From: Geodermatophilus ruber
Lineage (GTDB): Bacteria; Actinomycetota; Actinomycetes; Mycobacteriales; Geodermatophilaceae
Assembly (NCBI RefSeq): GCF_900114385.1
Contig: NZ_FOSW01000003.1
Span: forward strand, 124,001 to 188,000
Direction: 5' to 3'
Length of the DNA stretch: 64,000 nucleotides
The position numbers and the translations under genes were made by a program. The notes beneath the pieces are model-generated. The model was not told the origin of the DNA, did no database searches, and saw only the letters and a list, made by a program, of their open reading frames with translations. Below, in pieces: positions 1 through 7,289 of the stretch; position 1 is the first letter of the stretch; each line of letters opens with the position of its first letter.

Positions 1-63
1 GTAGATCGTCGGGTCGATCTCCCCCCGCGCCGAGTCGATGAGCTGTGCCAGATCGGCAGCCAT
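1..63 (-). CDS. Rieske aromatic-ring dioxygenase alpha subunit, N-terminus (partial)
   Basis: Only the first 21 codons lie in the window; the gene runs off the left edge. They read MAADLAQLIDSARGEIDPTI followed by Tyr. The GEIDPTIY segment is typical of the extreme N-terminus of the large subunit of ring-hydroxylating dioxygenases (biphenyl, benzene, cumate type), just before the conserved block ending in SWLFLAHE. An AAGGA ribosome site sits 7 bases before the ATG. Such enzymes add both atoms of O2 to an aromatic ring, giving a cis-dihydrodiol, which matches the dihydrodiol dehydrogenase, hydratase, aldolase and dehydrogenase genes that follow. The Rieske and iron-binding motifs are outside the window, so the family call rests on a short stretch plus context. 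Confidence 0.6.
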   Translation of the reverse strand, partial: MAADLAQLIDSARGEIDPTIY

Positions 64-180
64 GGCAGTCCTTTTCCAGCGGATGTCGTGTCGGATGCGC
101 AGCGTGGAGGGCCCGGAGTGGCGTTCCTGGTGCTGCGGCGCTCGAATGCTGCGGTGGGGCCGGAAGCTGTTCCAGCGTTC

Positions 181-197
181 GTTCCGGTCCTTGGAAC
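181..197. promoter_or_regulatory. GTTCC-N7-GGAAC palindrome, candidate operator (copy 1)
   Basis: A perfect 5-7-5 inverted repeat, GTTCC GGTCCTT GGAAC, lies 118 bp upstream of the dioxygenase start. The same architecture recurs at 1882-1898 and 2837-2853, each before another gene of this locus. Binding by the IclR regulator or the TetR regulator encoded here is inferred. Confidence 0.55.
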
Positions 198-302
198 TCG
201 GCGCCTGCGGGCAGTCGCGACGGCTCCGCATCACCGGCTGCGTCGATCGACGGGCCCGGCATCGCGTGTGGGCGGTCAACCGGTTCACGGGCACCGCTGG
301 GC

Positions 303-317
303 TACCGTCAGGGAGTG
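303..317 (+). promoter_or_regulatory. -10 element and leaderless start of the TetR gene
   Basis: TACCGT at 303-308 is followed after 6 bases by the GTG start at 315. A TANNNT hexamer 6-7 bases before a start codon is the usual geometry of leaderless actinobacterial transcripts. It favours this GTG over upstream in-frame codons, since no Shine-Dalgarno sequence is present. Confidence 0.55.
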
Positions 318-956
318 TCGGGCAAGGACGGCCGGGATCCAGCGAACTCCAGAGAGACGATCCTGGACGCCGCGGAATCGCTGCTGGCTGAACGTGGATA
401 TTCGGGTACCTCGATCGCCGCCGTGTGTGCCGCCTCGGGAATGCCGACAGGCTCGATCTACTGGCATTTCGGCAACAAGGCCGGGGTGGCGTCGGCGGTC
501 ATGCAGCGTGGCGCCCGTGCCTTCTTCGCCCGCCTGCCCCGGGCGTCGGAACTCGACGGCAACCCGGCTGAGCGGCTCCGCTCGTTCTTCGAGGCGGCGG
601 CCGAGGCGATCGCCGCACATCCGGCCTTCTTCCGGCTCGAGGTCGTGCTGAACATGGAGAGCCACGACGACGAGATGCGCGGGATCCTCCGCCAGGTCAC
701 CGACTACACCATGCAGGAGATCGTGAGCGTGGTGGAGCCGGCTGCCCGGGACTCCGGTGTGGCTGAGCCGACGGCGCTGGCTGCCGAACTGGCGGAGCTC
801 ACGATCGCTCTGACGCGGGGCAGCCTGCTGTCCTTCGGAGGGGACAGGGACAAGGTGACGCTGACGATGCGCCGCCTGCACCACCTCATCGTGCTGTCGA
901 TCGCCGATGCCGCCGCTCGGGCACCGCTGAGCGGTCAAGGCGGCTCGCAGCCGTGA
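315..956 (+). CDS. TetR/AcrR-family transcriptional regulator
   Basis: A 213-residue protein with an N-terminal TetR helix-turn-helix (about residues 11-57). RETILDAAESLLAERGY forms the first helix, and the recognition region contains ASGMPTGSIYWHFGNKAGV, the classic TetR pattern. The C-terminal ligand-binding half is helical and not diagnostic. The reading frame is open upstream to position 45, but the GTG at 315 places the helix-turn-helix at the usual distance from the N-terminus and has a -10 box directly in front. It lies between the dioxygenase and the dihydrodiol dehydrogenase, both on the other strand, so control of aromatic degradation is the natural inference; the ligand is unknown. 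Confidence 0.85.
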   Translation: MSGKDGRDPANSRETILDAAESLLAERGYSGTSIAAVCAASGMPTGSIYWHFGNKAGVASAVMQRGARAFFARLPRASELDGNPAERLRSFFEAAAEAIAAHPAFFRLEVVLNMESHDDEMRGILRQVTDYTMQEIVSVVEPAARDSGVAEPTALAAELAELTIALTRGSLLSFGGDRDKVTLTMRRLHHLIVLSIADAAARAPLSGQGGSQP

Positions 957-1005
957 CCGCGGAGGGCCGGGGCATCCGGCGGATGCCCTGGCCCTCGCGA
1001 TCCGC

Positions 1006-1797
1006 TCAGCGGGGACGGCGGGGGGTGCCGAACCCGGAGAGGTCGATGACCGTTCCCGTGGCGGTGCGGGACTCGCGGGCCGCGCCGAGCAGCACGTAGG
1101 CCTCCGCGTAGTCCTCGGGCAGCGGCTCGATCTCGAGGGCGGAGTTCTCGCGCACGATCTGACCGATCGGGATCGCCGTGCTGATCGATTCGCCGGAGAG
1201 ATCCATGGCGGCCGGGCCGCGCAGATCGGTGGCCATGCCGCCCGGCGCGACCGCGTTGACCCGGATCTCCGGCGCGAGCTCGTAGGCCAGCTGGCGCACC
1301 AGGCCGTGCCCTGCGTGCTTGGCGGCGGTGTAGAGCACCCCGCCGCCACCGGGGTAGAACGCGGCGTTCGAGAGGGTGAAGATCATCGACCCCCGGGACT
1401 CCCGGAGGAGGGGGGCGGCCGCTCTGGCACCCAGGACGTAGCCCTTGACGTTGACCGAGAAGAGCTCATCGAACCCGGCGACCAGGTGCTCGGGCGTGGA
1501 GTCGAGCAGTGCGCGGGAGAAGTCCCAGATCCCGGCGTTCCCTATGAAGACGTCCAGGCCGCCGAACTCGCGCTGGGCGACCGCGCAGGCCTGCGCGTTG
1601 TCGGCGTACTCGGTCACGCTTCCGAGCACGCCGCGCACCGCGTCCCCGTACGAGGCCTCCAGTGCATCGAGCTTGTCCTGCACCCGGTCGAGGACCACCA
1701 CCCGGGCGCCCTCCTCGACGAACCTCCCGACGACGGCGGCGCCCATGCCGGATCCGCCGCCCGTGATCACGGCTGTTCGGTTCTGCAAACGGCCCAT
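1006..1797 (-). CDS. cis-dihydrodiol dehydrogenase (short-chain dehydrogenase, BphB/HcaB type)
   Basis: A classical SDR of 263 residues. The NAD-binding GGGSGMG motif is near residue 10, the NAG motif is in the middle, and the catalytic Ser-Tyr-Lys set is present, with YTAAK as the Y-x3-K motif. The closest pattern match is to cis-2,3-dihydrodiol dehydrogenases, which oxidise the diol made by a Rieske dioxygenase to a catechol, and a dioxygenase gene lies just beyond on the same strand. An in-frame ATG exists at 1848 and another at 1803. The ATG at 1797 has an AAGGA ribosome site 5 bases away and starts the protein just before the Rossmann strand, so it is preferred. The GTTCC-N7-GGAAC palindrome lies 85 bp upstream. 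Confidence 0.8.
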   Translation of the reverse strand: MGRLQNRTAVITGGGSGMGAAVVGRFVEEGARVVVLDRVQDKLDALEASYGDAVRGVLGSVTEYADNAQACAVAQREFGGLDVFIGNAGIWDFSRALLDSTPEHLVAGFDELFSVNVKGYVLGARAAAPLLRESRGSMIFTLSNAAFYPGGGGVLYTAAKHAGHGLVRQLAYELAPEIRVNAVAPGGMATDLRGPAAMDLSGESISTAIPIGQIVRENSALEIEPLPEDYAEAYVLLGAARESRTATGTVIDLSGFGTPRRPR

Positions 1798-1881
1798 CGT
1801 CATCCTTCGCTCGTCGCCGGTGGCCCGGGAGGTGTGCGTCCGGGTCACGGTGCGGGCCGCGACGGACCCTGACCACGCTCG

Positions 1882-1898
1882 GTTCCAGTGGCCGGAAC
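1882..1898. promoter_or_regulatory. GTTCC-N7-GGAAC palindrome, candidate operator (copy 2)
   Basis: GTTCC AGTGGCC GGAAC lies between the divergent dihydrodiol dehydrogenase and IclR-family genes, where a bound regulator could control both. It shares only the palindromic arms with copies 1 and 3, which is what selection for a protein-binding site would leave. Confidence 0.55.
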
Positions 1899-1954
1899 GG
1901 TGGGGCGCCCGCAGGAGCTGATTGACCCGAGATCTCCACCACTGTTAGCTTCGT

Positions 1955-1977
1955 CTCTAGAACGTTCACTCTAGAAC
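1955..1977. promoter_or_regulatory. Direct repeat around a small palindrome upstream of the IclR gene
   Basis: CTCTAGAAC occurs at 1955-1963 and again at 1969-1977, with the palindrome GAACGTTC (1960-1967) between. The second copy ends 6 bases before the GTG start at 1984, so TAGAAC could act as a -10 element of a leaderless transcript while the repeat acts as an autoregulatory site. This is inferred from position alone. Confidence 0.35.
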
Positions 1978-1983
1978 CCCTCA

Positions 1984-2826
1984 GTGAGCCTGGGATCGGA
2001 GCTGTTCGCAGAGATGTCCTCCCTAGTTGTCGAGGCGCCCCACCAGCCGGTCGATGTCCGAGCGGGCGCCGCGCCGTCGATCCTGAAGAAGGCCTTCGAC
2101 GTCCTCGGCAGCTTCAGTCCCGACCGACGCGTCCTGTCCTTCGCCGAGGTCGCCCGCGCCAGTGGACTGCCGAAGTCCACGACGCACCGGGTGCTCGCGA
2201 TGCTCGTGGAGATGGGGGCCGTCGAGCAGCACACCGACGGTTACCGGATCGGGCTGCGCATGTTCGCGGTCGGCGCGTGTTCGGCCGAGGTCGCACTACG
2301 GGACATCGCGTTGCCAGCCATGGAGGAGCTGCACCGGATAGCCCGGCAGACCCTGCATCTGGCCGTGCTGCGTGGACCGGACGTCGTCTACATCGAGAAG
2401 CTGCGGACCCATCAGGCGGTGCCCACGCCCGCAGTGGTCGGTGCGAGCCTCCCTGCTCACTGGACCGCCGTCGGGAAGGCGTTGCTGGCCGAGGAGAGGG
2501 CCGAGTCTGCTGCGTCGACGGAAGTGCTGCGGTCGCGGGCGGGGCGGAAGATGGCCGACCCGGCGGCATTCGCCCAGGAGCTCACCCTCAGCCGTGCTCG
2601 CGGTTACGCGGTGGACCGGGAGGAGTCGGTGGCCGGGCTTGCCTGCATCGCCGTCCCGATCGTGGCCGGCGGCTCTGCGGTGGCGGCGCTGTCCGTTGCC
2701 TTTCCTGCGGCGGCAGGAAAGGGAGAGGTGCTGCTCAACCCCTTGCGCGCGACGGCGGCCCGGATCGGGCGCTCGTTGCCGCCGGCGCTGAGGGGCAGCC
2801 TGCTGCGCGAGCGCCACGCGCGGTGA
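1984..2826 (+). CDS. IclR-family transcriptional regulator
   Basis: A 280-residue protein with an N-terminal winged helix-turn-helix (about residues 32-90: LSFAEVARASGLPKSTTHRV is the IclR recognition helix region) and a C-terminal IclR effector domain with the usual AVGKALLA-like segment and the final IAVPI strand. IclR proteins often control aromatic catabolic operons, acting on 15-17 bp palindromes; three such palindromes occur in this locus. It is divergent from the dihydrodiol dehydrogenase gene. The GTG at 1984 lacks a ribosome site but has TAGAAC 6 bases upstream; the ATG at 2014 is an alternative start. The effector is unknown. Confidence 0.85.
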   Translation: MSLGSELFAEMSSLVVEAPHQPVDVRAGAAPSILKKAFDVLGSFSPDRRVLSFAEVARASGLPKSTTHRVLAMLVEMGAVEQHTDGYRIGLRMFAVGACSAEVALRDIALPAMEELHRIARQTLHLAVLRGPDVVYIEKLRTHQAVPTPAVVGASLPAHWTAVGKALLAEERAESAASTEVLRSRAGRKMADPAAFAQELTLSRARGYAVDREESVAGLACIAVPIVAGGSAVAALSVAFPAAAGKGEVLLNPLRATAARIGRSLPPALRGSLLRERHAR

Positions 2827-2836
2827 GAGGGCGGGA

Positions 2837-2853
2837 GTTCCGATCGCCGGAAC
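2837..2853. promoter_or_regulatory. GTTCC-N7-GGAAC palindrome, candidate operator (copy 3)
   Basis: GTTCC GATCGCC GGAAC, extendable to AGTTCCG-N5-CGGAACT, lies between the IclR gene and the start of the ring-cleavage remnants. It would control the unit that now carries the two remnants and the flavin hydroxylase. Confidence 0.55.
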
Positions 2854-2920
2854 TACCGCTGGAAAGCGCGGGGTGAGCGGGTCAGCCTCTACGGAGTCGG
2901 TACACCCTGAGGAGAGTCCA

Positions 2921-3211
2921 ATGAGCAGCGTGTTCCGCGCACTGTGCGCCGAGCTCGGCTACTCGCCTGATCGAGTCCTCAGCGTGCGGGTCAACGCCGG
3001 TCAGGTCGTCGTCGTGACGTGGAAGGACTCCGGTGAGCTCCAGGTCACGACCTACGCCCAGGACCCCGATGGACTTCGTCTCGTCTCACAGGGAACGCCG
3101 ATCGATGTGCGCCGGAACTGTGAGGCCCCGGGAGGGCAGCGGTCACCGACATCCGCGACGTCGGCGTCGCCTATGAGCGCTGCGTGGATGCCAAGCAGCT
3201 CGTCGGGATGA
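2921..3211 (+). CDS. Small protein of unknown function, 3' end running into a deletion scar
   Basis: An ATG at 2921 follows a GAGGAGA ribosome site. The first 65 or so residues (MSSVFRALCAELGYSP onwards) look like a plausible small soluble domain with alternating strands, but I do not recognise it. From about position 3140 the frame overlaps, out of register, the extradiol dioxygenase remnant, so the last 25 residues (rich in Ser and Pro) are probably not original sequence. It may be a gene truncated by the same deletion that destroyed its neighbours, or a small real gene that lost its stop codon. The GTTCC-N7-GGAAC site and the IclR gene are directly upstream. Confidence 0.35.
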   Translation: MSSVFRALCAELGYSPDRVLSVRVNAGQVVVVTWKDSGELQVTTYAQDPDGLRLVSQGTPIDVRRNCEAPGGQRSPTSATSASPMSAAWMPSSSSG

Positions 3212-3321
3212 CGCTCGGTATGCATCCCGACGACCACATGTTCACCTTCTACGTCCGTGCGCCGTCGGGCGCCTCGGTCGAGTACGGCTGGGGTGGACTT
3301 CTCGTCGACGACGAGACCTGA
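3142..3321 (+). pseudogene. Extradiol ring-cleavage dioxygenase (BphC type), C-terminal remnant
   Basis: The frame opening after the TGA at 3121 has no start codon near it but reads as the last 60 residues of a type I extradiol dioxygenase. It contains DIRDVGVAYERC, then GMHPDDHMFTFYVR and VEYGWGG, where His-241-like and the iron-ligand Glu of BphC enzymes lie, and ends DDET followed by TGA, where intact relatives usually have Trp (TGG). All N-terminal sequence, including the two iron-binding histidines, is missing. The enzyme would have cleaved 2,3-dihydroxybiphenyl-like catechols. The reading frame continues without a shift into the hydrolase remnant that follows. Confidence 0.75.
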
Positions 3322-3525
3322 GACGCCGTCTCCCACGTCACCGCGCCGACGCTGCTGATCCACGGCCGCGACCACCGCGTCGTCTCCGTCGAAACCTCGC
3401 TCTTGCTCTGTGCCCGCATCGGCAACTCCCGTGTCTCGCTGCTCAACCGCTGCGGCCTCTGGGCGCAGCTCGAGCACGCCGACGTCTTCAACCGCCTCGT
3501 CGCCGGCTTCGTCCTCAACGACTGA
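3322..3525 (+). pseudogene. Meta-cleavage product C-C hydrolase (BphD type), C-terminal remnant
   Basis: Immediately after the TGA at 3319, and in the same frame, the sequence encodes the last 67 residues of an alpha/beta-hydrolase of the meta-cleavage product family. It has APTLLIHGRDHRVV, with the acid residue Asp, and RCGLWAQLEHADVFNRL. In active relatives the latter reads RCGHWAQ; here the catalytic His is Leu (CTC for CAC). The N-terminal two thirds, with the nucleophilic Ser, are absent. The direct join to the dioxygenase tail points to one internal deletion that removed the bphC end, the spacer and most of bphD, followed by point decay. Confidence 0.75.
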
Positions 3526-3551
3526 TCCGCCTCCACCCGGAAGGACATCCC

Positions 3552-5324
3552 ATGAACAACGCAGCCCAGGTCGTCGAGACAGATGTCCTCATCGTGGGGG
3601 CCGGCCCGGCCGGAGCCAGCGCCGCGGCGCTGCTCTCGACGTACGGCATCCCCAACATCGTCATCAACAAGTACCGCAGCGTCGCCAACACCCCGCGGGC
3701 CCACATCACCAACCAGCGCGCCATGGAGACACTGCGCGACCTGGGCCTCGAAGAGGTCGCAGCGGCAGCGTCGACGCCCCAGGCGCTGATGGGCGAGCAC
3801 GTCTGGGGCACGAGCCTGGCCGGCGAGGAGCTTGGGCGGATCCGCACCTGGTACACCCACCCGCTCGCCAAGGCCGAGCACGACCTGGCCAGCCCGACGG
3901 CGATCTGCGACCTGCCGCAGCACATCCTCGAGCCGATCCTGATCAACGCCGCCAGCGACCGGGGTTCGCAGGTCCGGTTCAACACCGAGTTCATCGACCT
4001 CGAGCAGGACGCCGACGGCGTCACCACCCGGGTCCGCGATCGCATCACGGGCGCCGAGTACGCCATCCGCAGCAAGTACCTCATCGCCGCTGACGGCGGT
4101 CGCTCGCAGATCGTGAGCCAGCTCGGTCTGCCCCTGGAGGGCGAGTTGGGGATGGCCAACTCGATCAACGTCTGGTTCAAGGCCGACCTGACCCACCTGG
4201 TCGAGCACCGTCCCAGCGACATGTACTGGTTCATCCAGCCGGGCGTCGGGCAACAGGGGATGAGTATCGGCGTCCTGCGCGTCATCCGGACGTGGAACGA
4301 GTGGATAGCCGTGGGGGGCTACGACCCGAGCGGTCCGGTCCCAGAGCTGACCGACGAACTCGGCAGGCAGATCGCCCACGAGGTCATCGGCGACGACAGC
4401 ATCGATGTCGAGGTCATCTCGCTGTCGACCTGGGCGGTCAACCACATGTACGCCACAGACAACATGGTCGGGCGGGTCTTCGCTGTCGGCGACGCCGTCC
4501 ACCGGCACTCGCCGATGAACGGTCTGGGATCGAACACCTCGATCCAGGACAGCTACAGCCTGTGTTGGAAGCTCGCCCACGTGCTGCGTGGTGTCGCTGC
4601 ACCGTCGCTGCTGGAGACGCACCGTGACGAGCGGGTCCCGGTGGGCCGACAGATCGTCGACCGCGCGACGCGCAGCAACAACCTGATCCCGCCGCTGTTC
4701 ATGGCCCTCGGCCTGCCGCCGACCTCAGGCGAGGAGGAACTGCGCCAGGCAATCGAGACGCTGGCCGACCCGTCGGCGGACGCGAGGGCCGCTCGTACGG
4801 CGTTCCGCACGGCCGTCGACAACTCGGCGTTGTGCTTCGGCACCCATGGCGTCGAGATGAACCAGCGCTACGAGTCCTCGGCGGTCGTGCCTGACGGCAC
4901 CCCGGCGCCGACGGCGCCGCGCGACGAGGAGATTTTTTACTTCCCGTCGACCTATCCCGGCCGTCACCTGCCGCACGTGTGGGTGACCAAGGACCAGAAG
5001 CGGGTGCCGATCTTCGACCTCTGCGGCAAGGGCGCCTTCACACTCCTCACCGGCATCCGCGGTGAGCAGTGGCGTGAGGCGGCGGCCAAGGCCGAGGCGG
5101 AGTGCGGGGTTCGGGTCAACGTCAGGTCCATCGGTCGCGGATGCGACTACGAGGACTCCTATGGCGACTACGCCCGCGCCTGCGAGGTCGAGGAGGACGG
5201 CGCACTCCTGGTCCGGCCCGACCACATCATCGGCTGGCGCGCGCAGGACGCCAGCGGGGACCCCGCCGCGCGGCTCATCGACGCGTGTCGTCAGATCTTC
5301 GGGCGCAAGCCGGCCGGTGTCTGA
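3552..5324 (+). CDS. FAD-dependent aromatic hydroxylase (phenol / 2,4-dichlorophenol hydroxylase type)
   Basis: A full-length 590-residue class A flavoprotein monooxygenase. The FAD-binding GAGPAGA motif is at about residue 17, the NAD(P)H/FAD DG motif is in LIAADGGRS, and the GD motif is in FAVGDAVHRHSPMNGLGSN. A C-terminal thioredoxin-like domain (about 430-590), typical of the PheA/TfdB/MhpA group, follows. These enzymes hydroxylate phenols ortho to an existing OH, using NAD(P)H and O2, to give catechols for ring cleavage. It directly follows the broken hydrolase gene and a strong terminator follows it. A run of six T bases at about 4933 is the only unusual local feature and does not break the frame. 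Confidence 0.85.
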   Translation: MNNAAQVVETDVLIVGAGPAGASAAALLSTYGIPNIVINKYRSVANTPRAHITNQRAMETLRDLGLEEVAAAASTPQALMGEHVWGTSLAGEELGRIRTWYTHPLAKAEHDLASPTAICDLPQHILEPILINAASDRGSQVRFNTEFIDLEQDADGVTTRVRDRITGAEYAIRSKYLIAADGGRSQIVSQLGLPLEGELGMANSINVWFKADLTHLVEHRPSDMYWFIQPGVGQQGMSIGVLRVIRTWNEWIAVGGYDPSGPVPELTDELGRQIAHEVIGDDSIDVEVISLSTWAVNHMYATDNMVGRVFAVGDAVHRHSPMNGLGSNTSIQDSYSLCWKLAHVLRGVAAPSLLETHRDERVPVGRQIVDRATRSNNLIPPLFMALGLPPTSGEEELRQAIETLADPSADARAARTAFRTAVDNSALCFGTHGVEMNQRYESSAVVPDGTPAPTAPRDEEIFYFPSTYPGRHLPHVWVTKDQKRVPIFDLCGKGAFTLLTGIRGEQWREAAAKAEAECGVRVNVRSIGRGCDYEDSYGDYARACEVEEDGALLVRPDHIIGWRAQDASGDPAARLIDACRQIFGRKPAGV

Positions 5325-5351
5325 GCGGACGGCGCATCGCAGCACCACCGG

Positions 5352-5387
5352 CTCGGCCGTCGCCGCCTTCGGGAGGCGACGGCCGAG
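5352..5387. terminator. Strong hairpin terminator
   Basis: A perfect 13-bp inverted repeat, CTCGGCCGTCGCC (5352-5364) with GGCGACGGCCGAG (5375-5387), encloses a 10-base loop. AGCAC/GTGCT arms extend the stem at 5341-5345 and 5394-5398. It separates the hydroxylase from the lower-pathway operon, implying a second promoter before 5515. Confidence 0.8.
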
Positions 5388-5514
5388 TCCCTCGTGCTGG
5401 AGGTCCTCACGCGTGCCGGAGCCGCTGGCCACGCGATTGAGCCGAACGCCGCGCTAGGGGCTCCCGGCCGACGCCGGTCATCGTGAAGACACAGCGCACA
5501 ACCCGAGGGATGCA

Positions 5515-6342
5515 ATGACTCACGCAAGCACACCGCCCGTCTCGACCCAGCGGGACGTCGTCACCCAGGCCGCGGAGCGGCTGCAGACTGCCGCCGAGAC
5601 CGGCGTTCCGTGCGTCCCGGTCCGCGACCTGATCGGTACCGACGACGTCGAGCTGGCCTACGCGGTGCAGCGACGGCTGACCGAGCGGCGGCTGGCCGCG
5701 GGCGCCCGCGTGGTGGGCCGCAAGATCGGCCTCACGTCGCCGGCCGTGCAGAAGCAGTTGGGCGTTGACCGCCCGGACTTCGGCGTCCTGTTCGACGACA
5801 TGGATGTCAGTGCCCTGCCGGAGGTTCCGTCGGAGCGGCTTCTGCAGGCCAAGACGGAGGCCGAGATCGCGTTCGTGCTCGGCGCGGACCTGGCCGACGG
5901 TCCGCTCGACGCCGCGCAGGTGCGTGGCGCGGTGGCCTACGCGGTGGCGGCGCTGGAGATCGTGGACAGCCGGATCGCCGGCTGGGACATCACCTTCGGC
6001 GACACGGTGGCCGACAACGCCTCCAGCGGGCTGTTCATCGTGGGGGAGCGGCGGCTGACGCTCGCCGAGTTCGAGCCCCTCGACGTCGCCATGACCATGC
6101 GCCTGGGTGGTGAGCTCGTCTCGGCGGGCAACGGCGCCGCCTGCCTGGGCGACCCGCTCAACGCCCTGGCCTGGCTCGCCCGAACCGCCGCTGAGCTCGG
6201 TGACCCGTTGCGCGCCGGTCAGGTCGTGCTCTCGGGCGCGCTGGGCCCGATGGTCGCCACCCCACCGGGGTCGAGCGTCTCCGCAGACCTCGGCCCCCTC
6301 GGCTCGATCACCGCCACGTTCTCCGGAAGGGACCGGGCATGA
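5515..6342 (+). CDS. mhpD: 2-keto-4-pentenoate hydratase (MhpD/BphH type)
   Basis: A 275-residue enzyme of the fumarylacetoacetase-like hydratase family. It has GRKIGLTS near residue 68, the acidic metal-binding segment [11 protein letters not shown], and [18 protein letters not shown]. It adds water to 2-hydroxypenta-2,4-dienoate, the product of C-C hydrolysis of ring-cleavage products, giving 4-hydroxy-2-oxovalerate. It is the first gene of a tight three-gene operon: its TGA overlaps the next ATG by 4 bases. The ATG at 5515 is preceded by the weak purine stretch CGAGGG. The local source of its substrate, the BphC/BphD-type pair, is broken upstream, so the substrate must come from enzymes encoded elsewhere. 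Confidence 0.9.
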   Translation: MTHASTPPVSTQRDVVTQAAERLQTAAETGVPCVPVRDLIGTDDVELAYAVQRRLTERRLAAGARVVGRKIGLTSPAVQKQLGVDRPDFGVLFDDMDVSALPEVPSERLLQAKTEAEIAFVLGADLADGPLDAAQVRGAVAYAVAALEIVDSRIAGWDITFGDTVADNASSGLFIVGERRLTLAEFEPLDVAMTMRLGGELVSAGNGAACLGDPLNALAWLARTAAELGDPLRAGQVVLSGALGPMVATPPGSSVSADLGPLGSITATFSGRDRA

Positions 6343-7289
6343 GCAAGACCAAGGTCGCAATCATCGGATCCGGCAACATCGGCACCGACCTGATGATCAA
6401 GGTGATCCGGCACTCCGACGTGCTGGAGATGGGCGCGATGGTCGGCATCGACCCGGATTCCGACGGCCTGGCCCGGGCGGCGCGGATGAAGGTGCCCACC
6501 ACGCACGAGGGCGTCGACGGACTCATCGCGATGGAGGGCTTCGCCGAGATCGCGATCGTCTTCGACGCCACCTCGGCCAAGGCGCACGCGGCCAACGCCG
6601 AGAAGCTGGCGCGGTATGGCAAGAAGCTGGTGGACCTGACGCCGGCGGCGATCGGCCCCTACGTGGTGCCGCCGGTGAACCTCGACCAGCACCTGGCCGA
6701 CGACGCCCGCAACGTCAACATGGTGACCTGCGGCGGGCAGGCGACCATTCCGATGGTGGCCGCGATCGCGCAGGTGACGCCGGTGCCGTACGCGGAGATC
6801 GTCGCGTCGATCGCGTCGAAGTCGGCGGGACCCGGTACCCGGGCCAACATCGACGAGTTCACCGAGACCACCGCCCAGGCGATCGAGGCGGTCGGCGGCG
6901 CTGGTCGGGGCAAGGCGATCATCGTGCTCAACCCGGCCGAGCCCCCGCTGATCATGCGCGACACCGTGTTCTGCCTGATCGGCGACGCCGACCACGACGC
7001 CATCCGCGAGTCGGTGGCGGAGATGGCGAAGAGCGTGGCCGAGTACGTGCCCGGCTACCGGCTCAAGCAGGAGGTGCAGTTCACCCCCATCGCCGCCGGC
7101 GAGCCGGTGCACACCCTGCTGCCCGAGGGGGCGCCGCCGGTGACCACGAAGGTGACGGTGTTCCTGGAGGTCGAGGGCGCCGCCCACTACCTGCCCGCTT
7201 ACGCGGGCAACTTGGACATCATGACCTCGGCGGCCCTGCGGGTCGGCGAGCGTCTGGCCACCCGAACCCCTGCGCAGGTGACCGCATGA
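6339..7289 (+). CDS. mhpF: Acetaldehyde dehydrogenase, acylating (MhpF/BphJ type)
   Basis: A 316-residue enzyme with an N-terminal Rossmann fold ([15 protein letters not shown] at residues 5-19) and the catalytic cysteine at residue 131 in [13 protein letters not shown]. It converts acetaldehyde, NAD+ and CoA to acetyl-CoA and NADH. In this family it forms a channelling complex with the aldolase encoded next, protecting the cell from free acetaldehyde. Both ends overlap neighbouring genes by ATGA, showing translational coupling across the trio. Length and motifs are those of an intact enzyme. Homologues also work in steroid degradation (HsaG), so the upstream substrate class is not decided by this gene alone. 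Confidence 0.93.
   Translation: MSKTKVAIIGSGNIGTDLMIKVIRHSDVLEMGAMVGIDPDSDGLARAARMKVPTTHEGVDGLIAMEGFAEIAIVFDATSAKAHAANAEKLARYGKKLVDLTPAAIGPYVVPPVNLDQHLADDARNVNMVTCGGQATIPMVAAIAQVTPVPYAEIVASIASKSAGPGTRANIDEFTETTAQAIEAVGGAGRGKAIIVLNPAEPPLIMRDTVFCLIGDADHDAIRESVAEMAKSVAEYVPGYRLKQEVQFTPIAAGEPVHTLLPEGAPPVTTKVTVFLEVEGAAHYLPAYAGNLDIMTSAALRVGERLATRTPAQVTA

Noticed and set aside
45-314. Upstream extension of the TetR gene to an ATG at 45
   Set aside because: The 90 added residues have no TetR-like sequence, overlap the dioxygenase start and operator, and the GTG at 315 has a -10 box directly in front.
4931-4937. Run of T bases in the flavin hydroxylase as a programmed frameshift
   Set aside because: The zero frame continues through an intact C-terminal domain, so no frameshift is needed.
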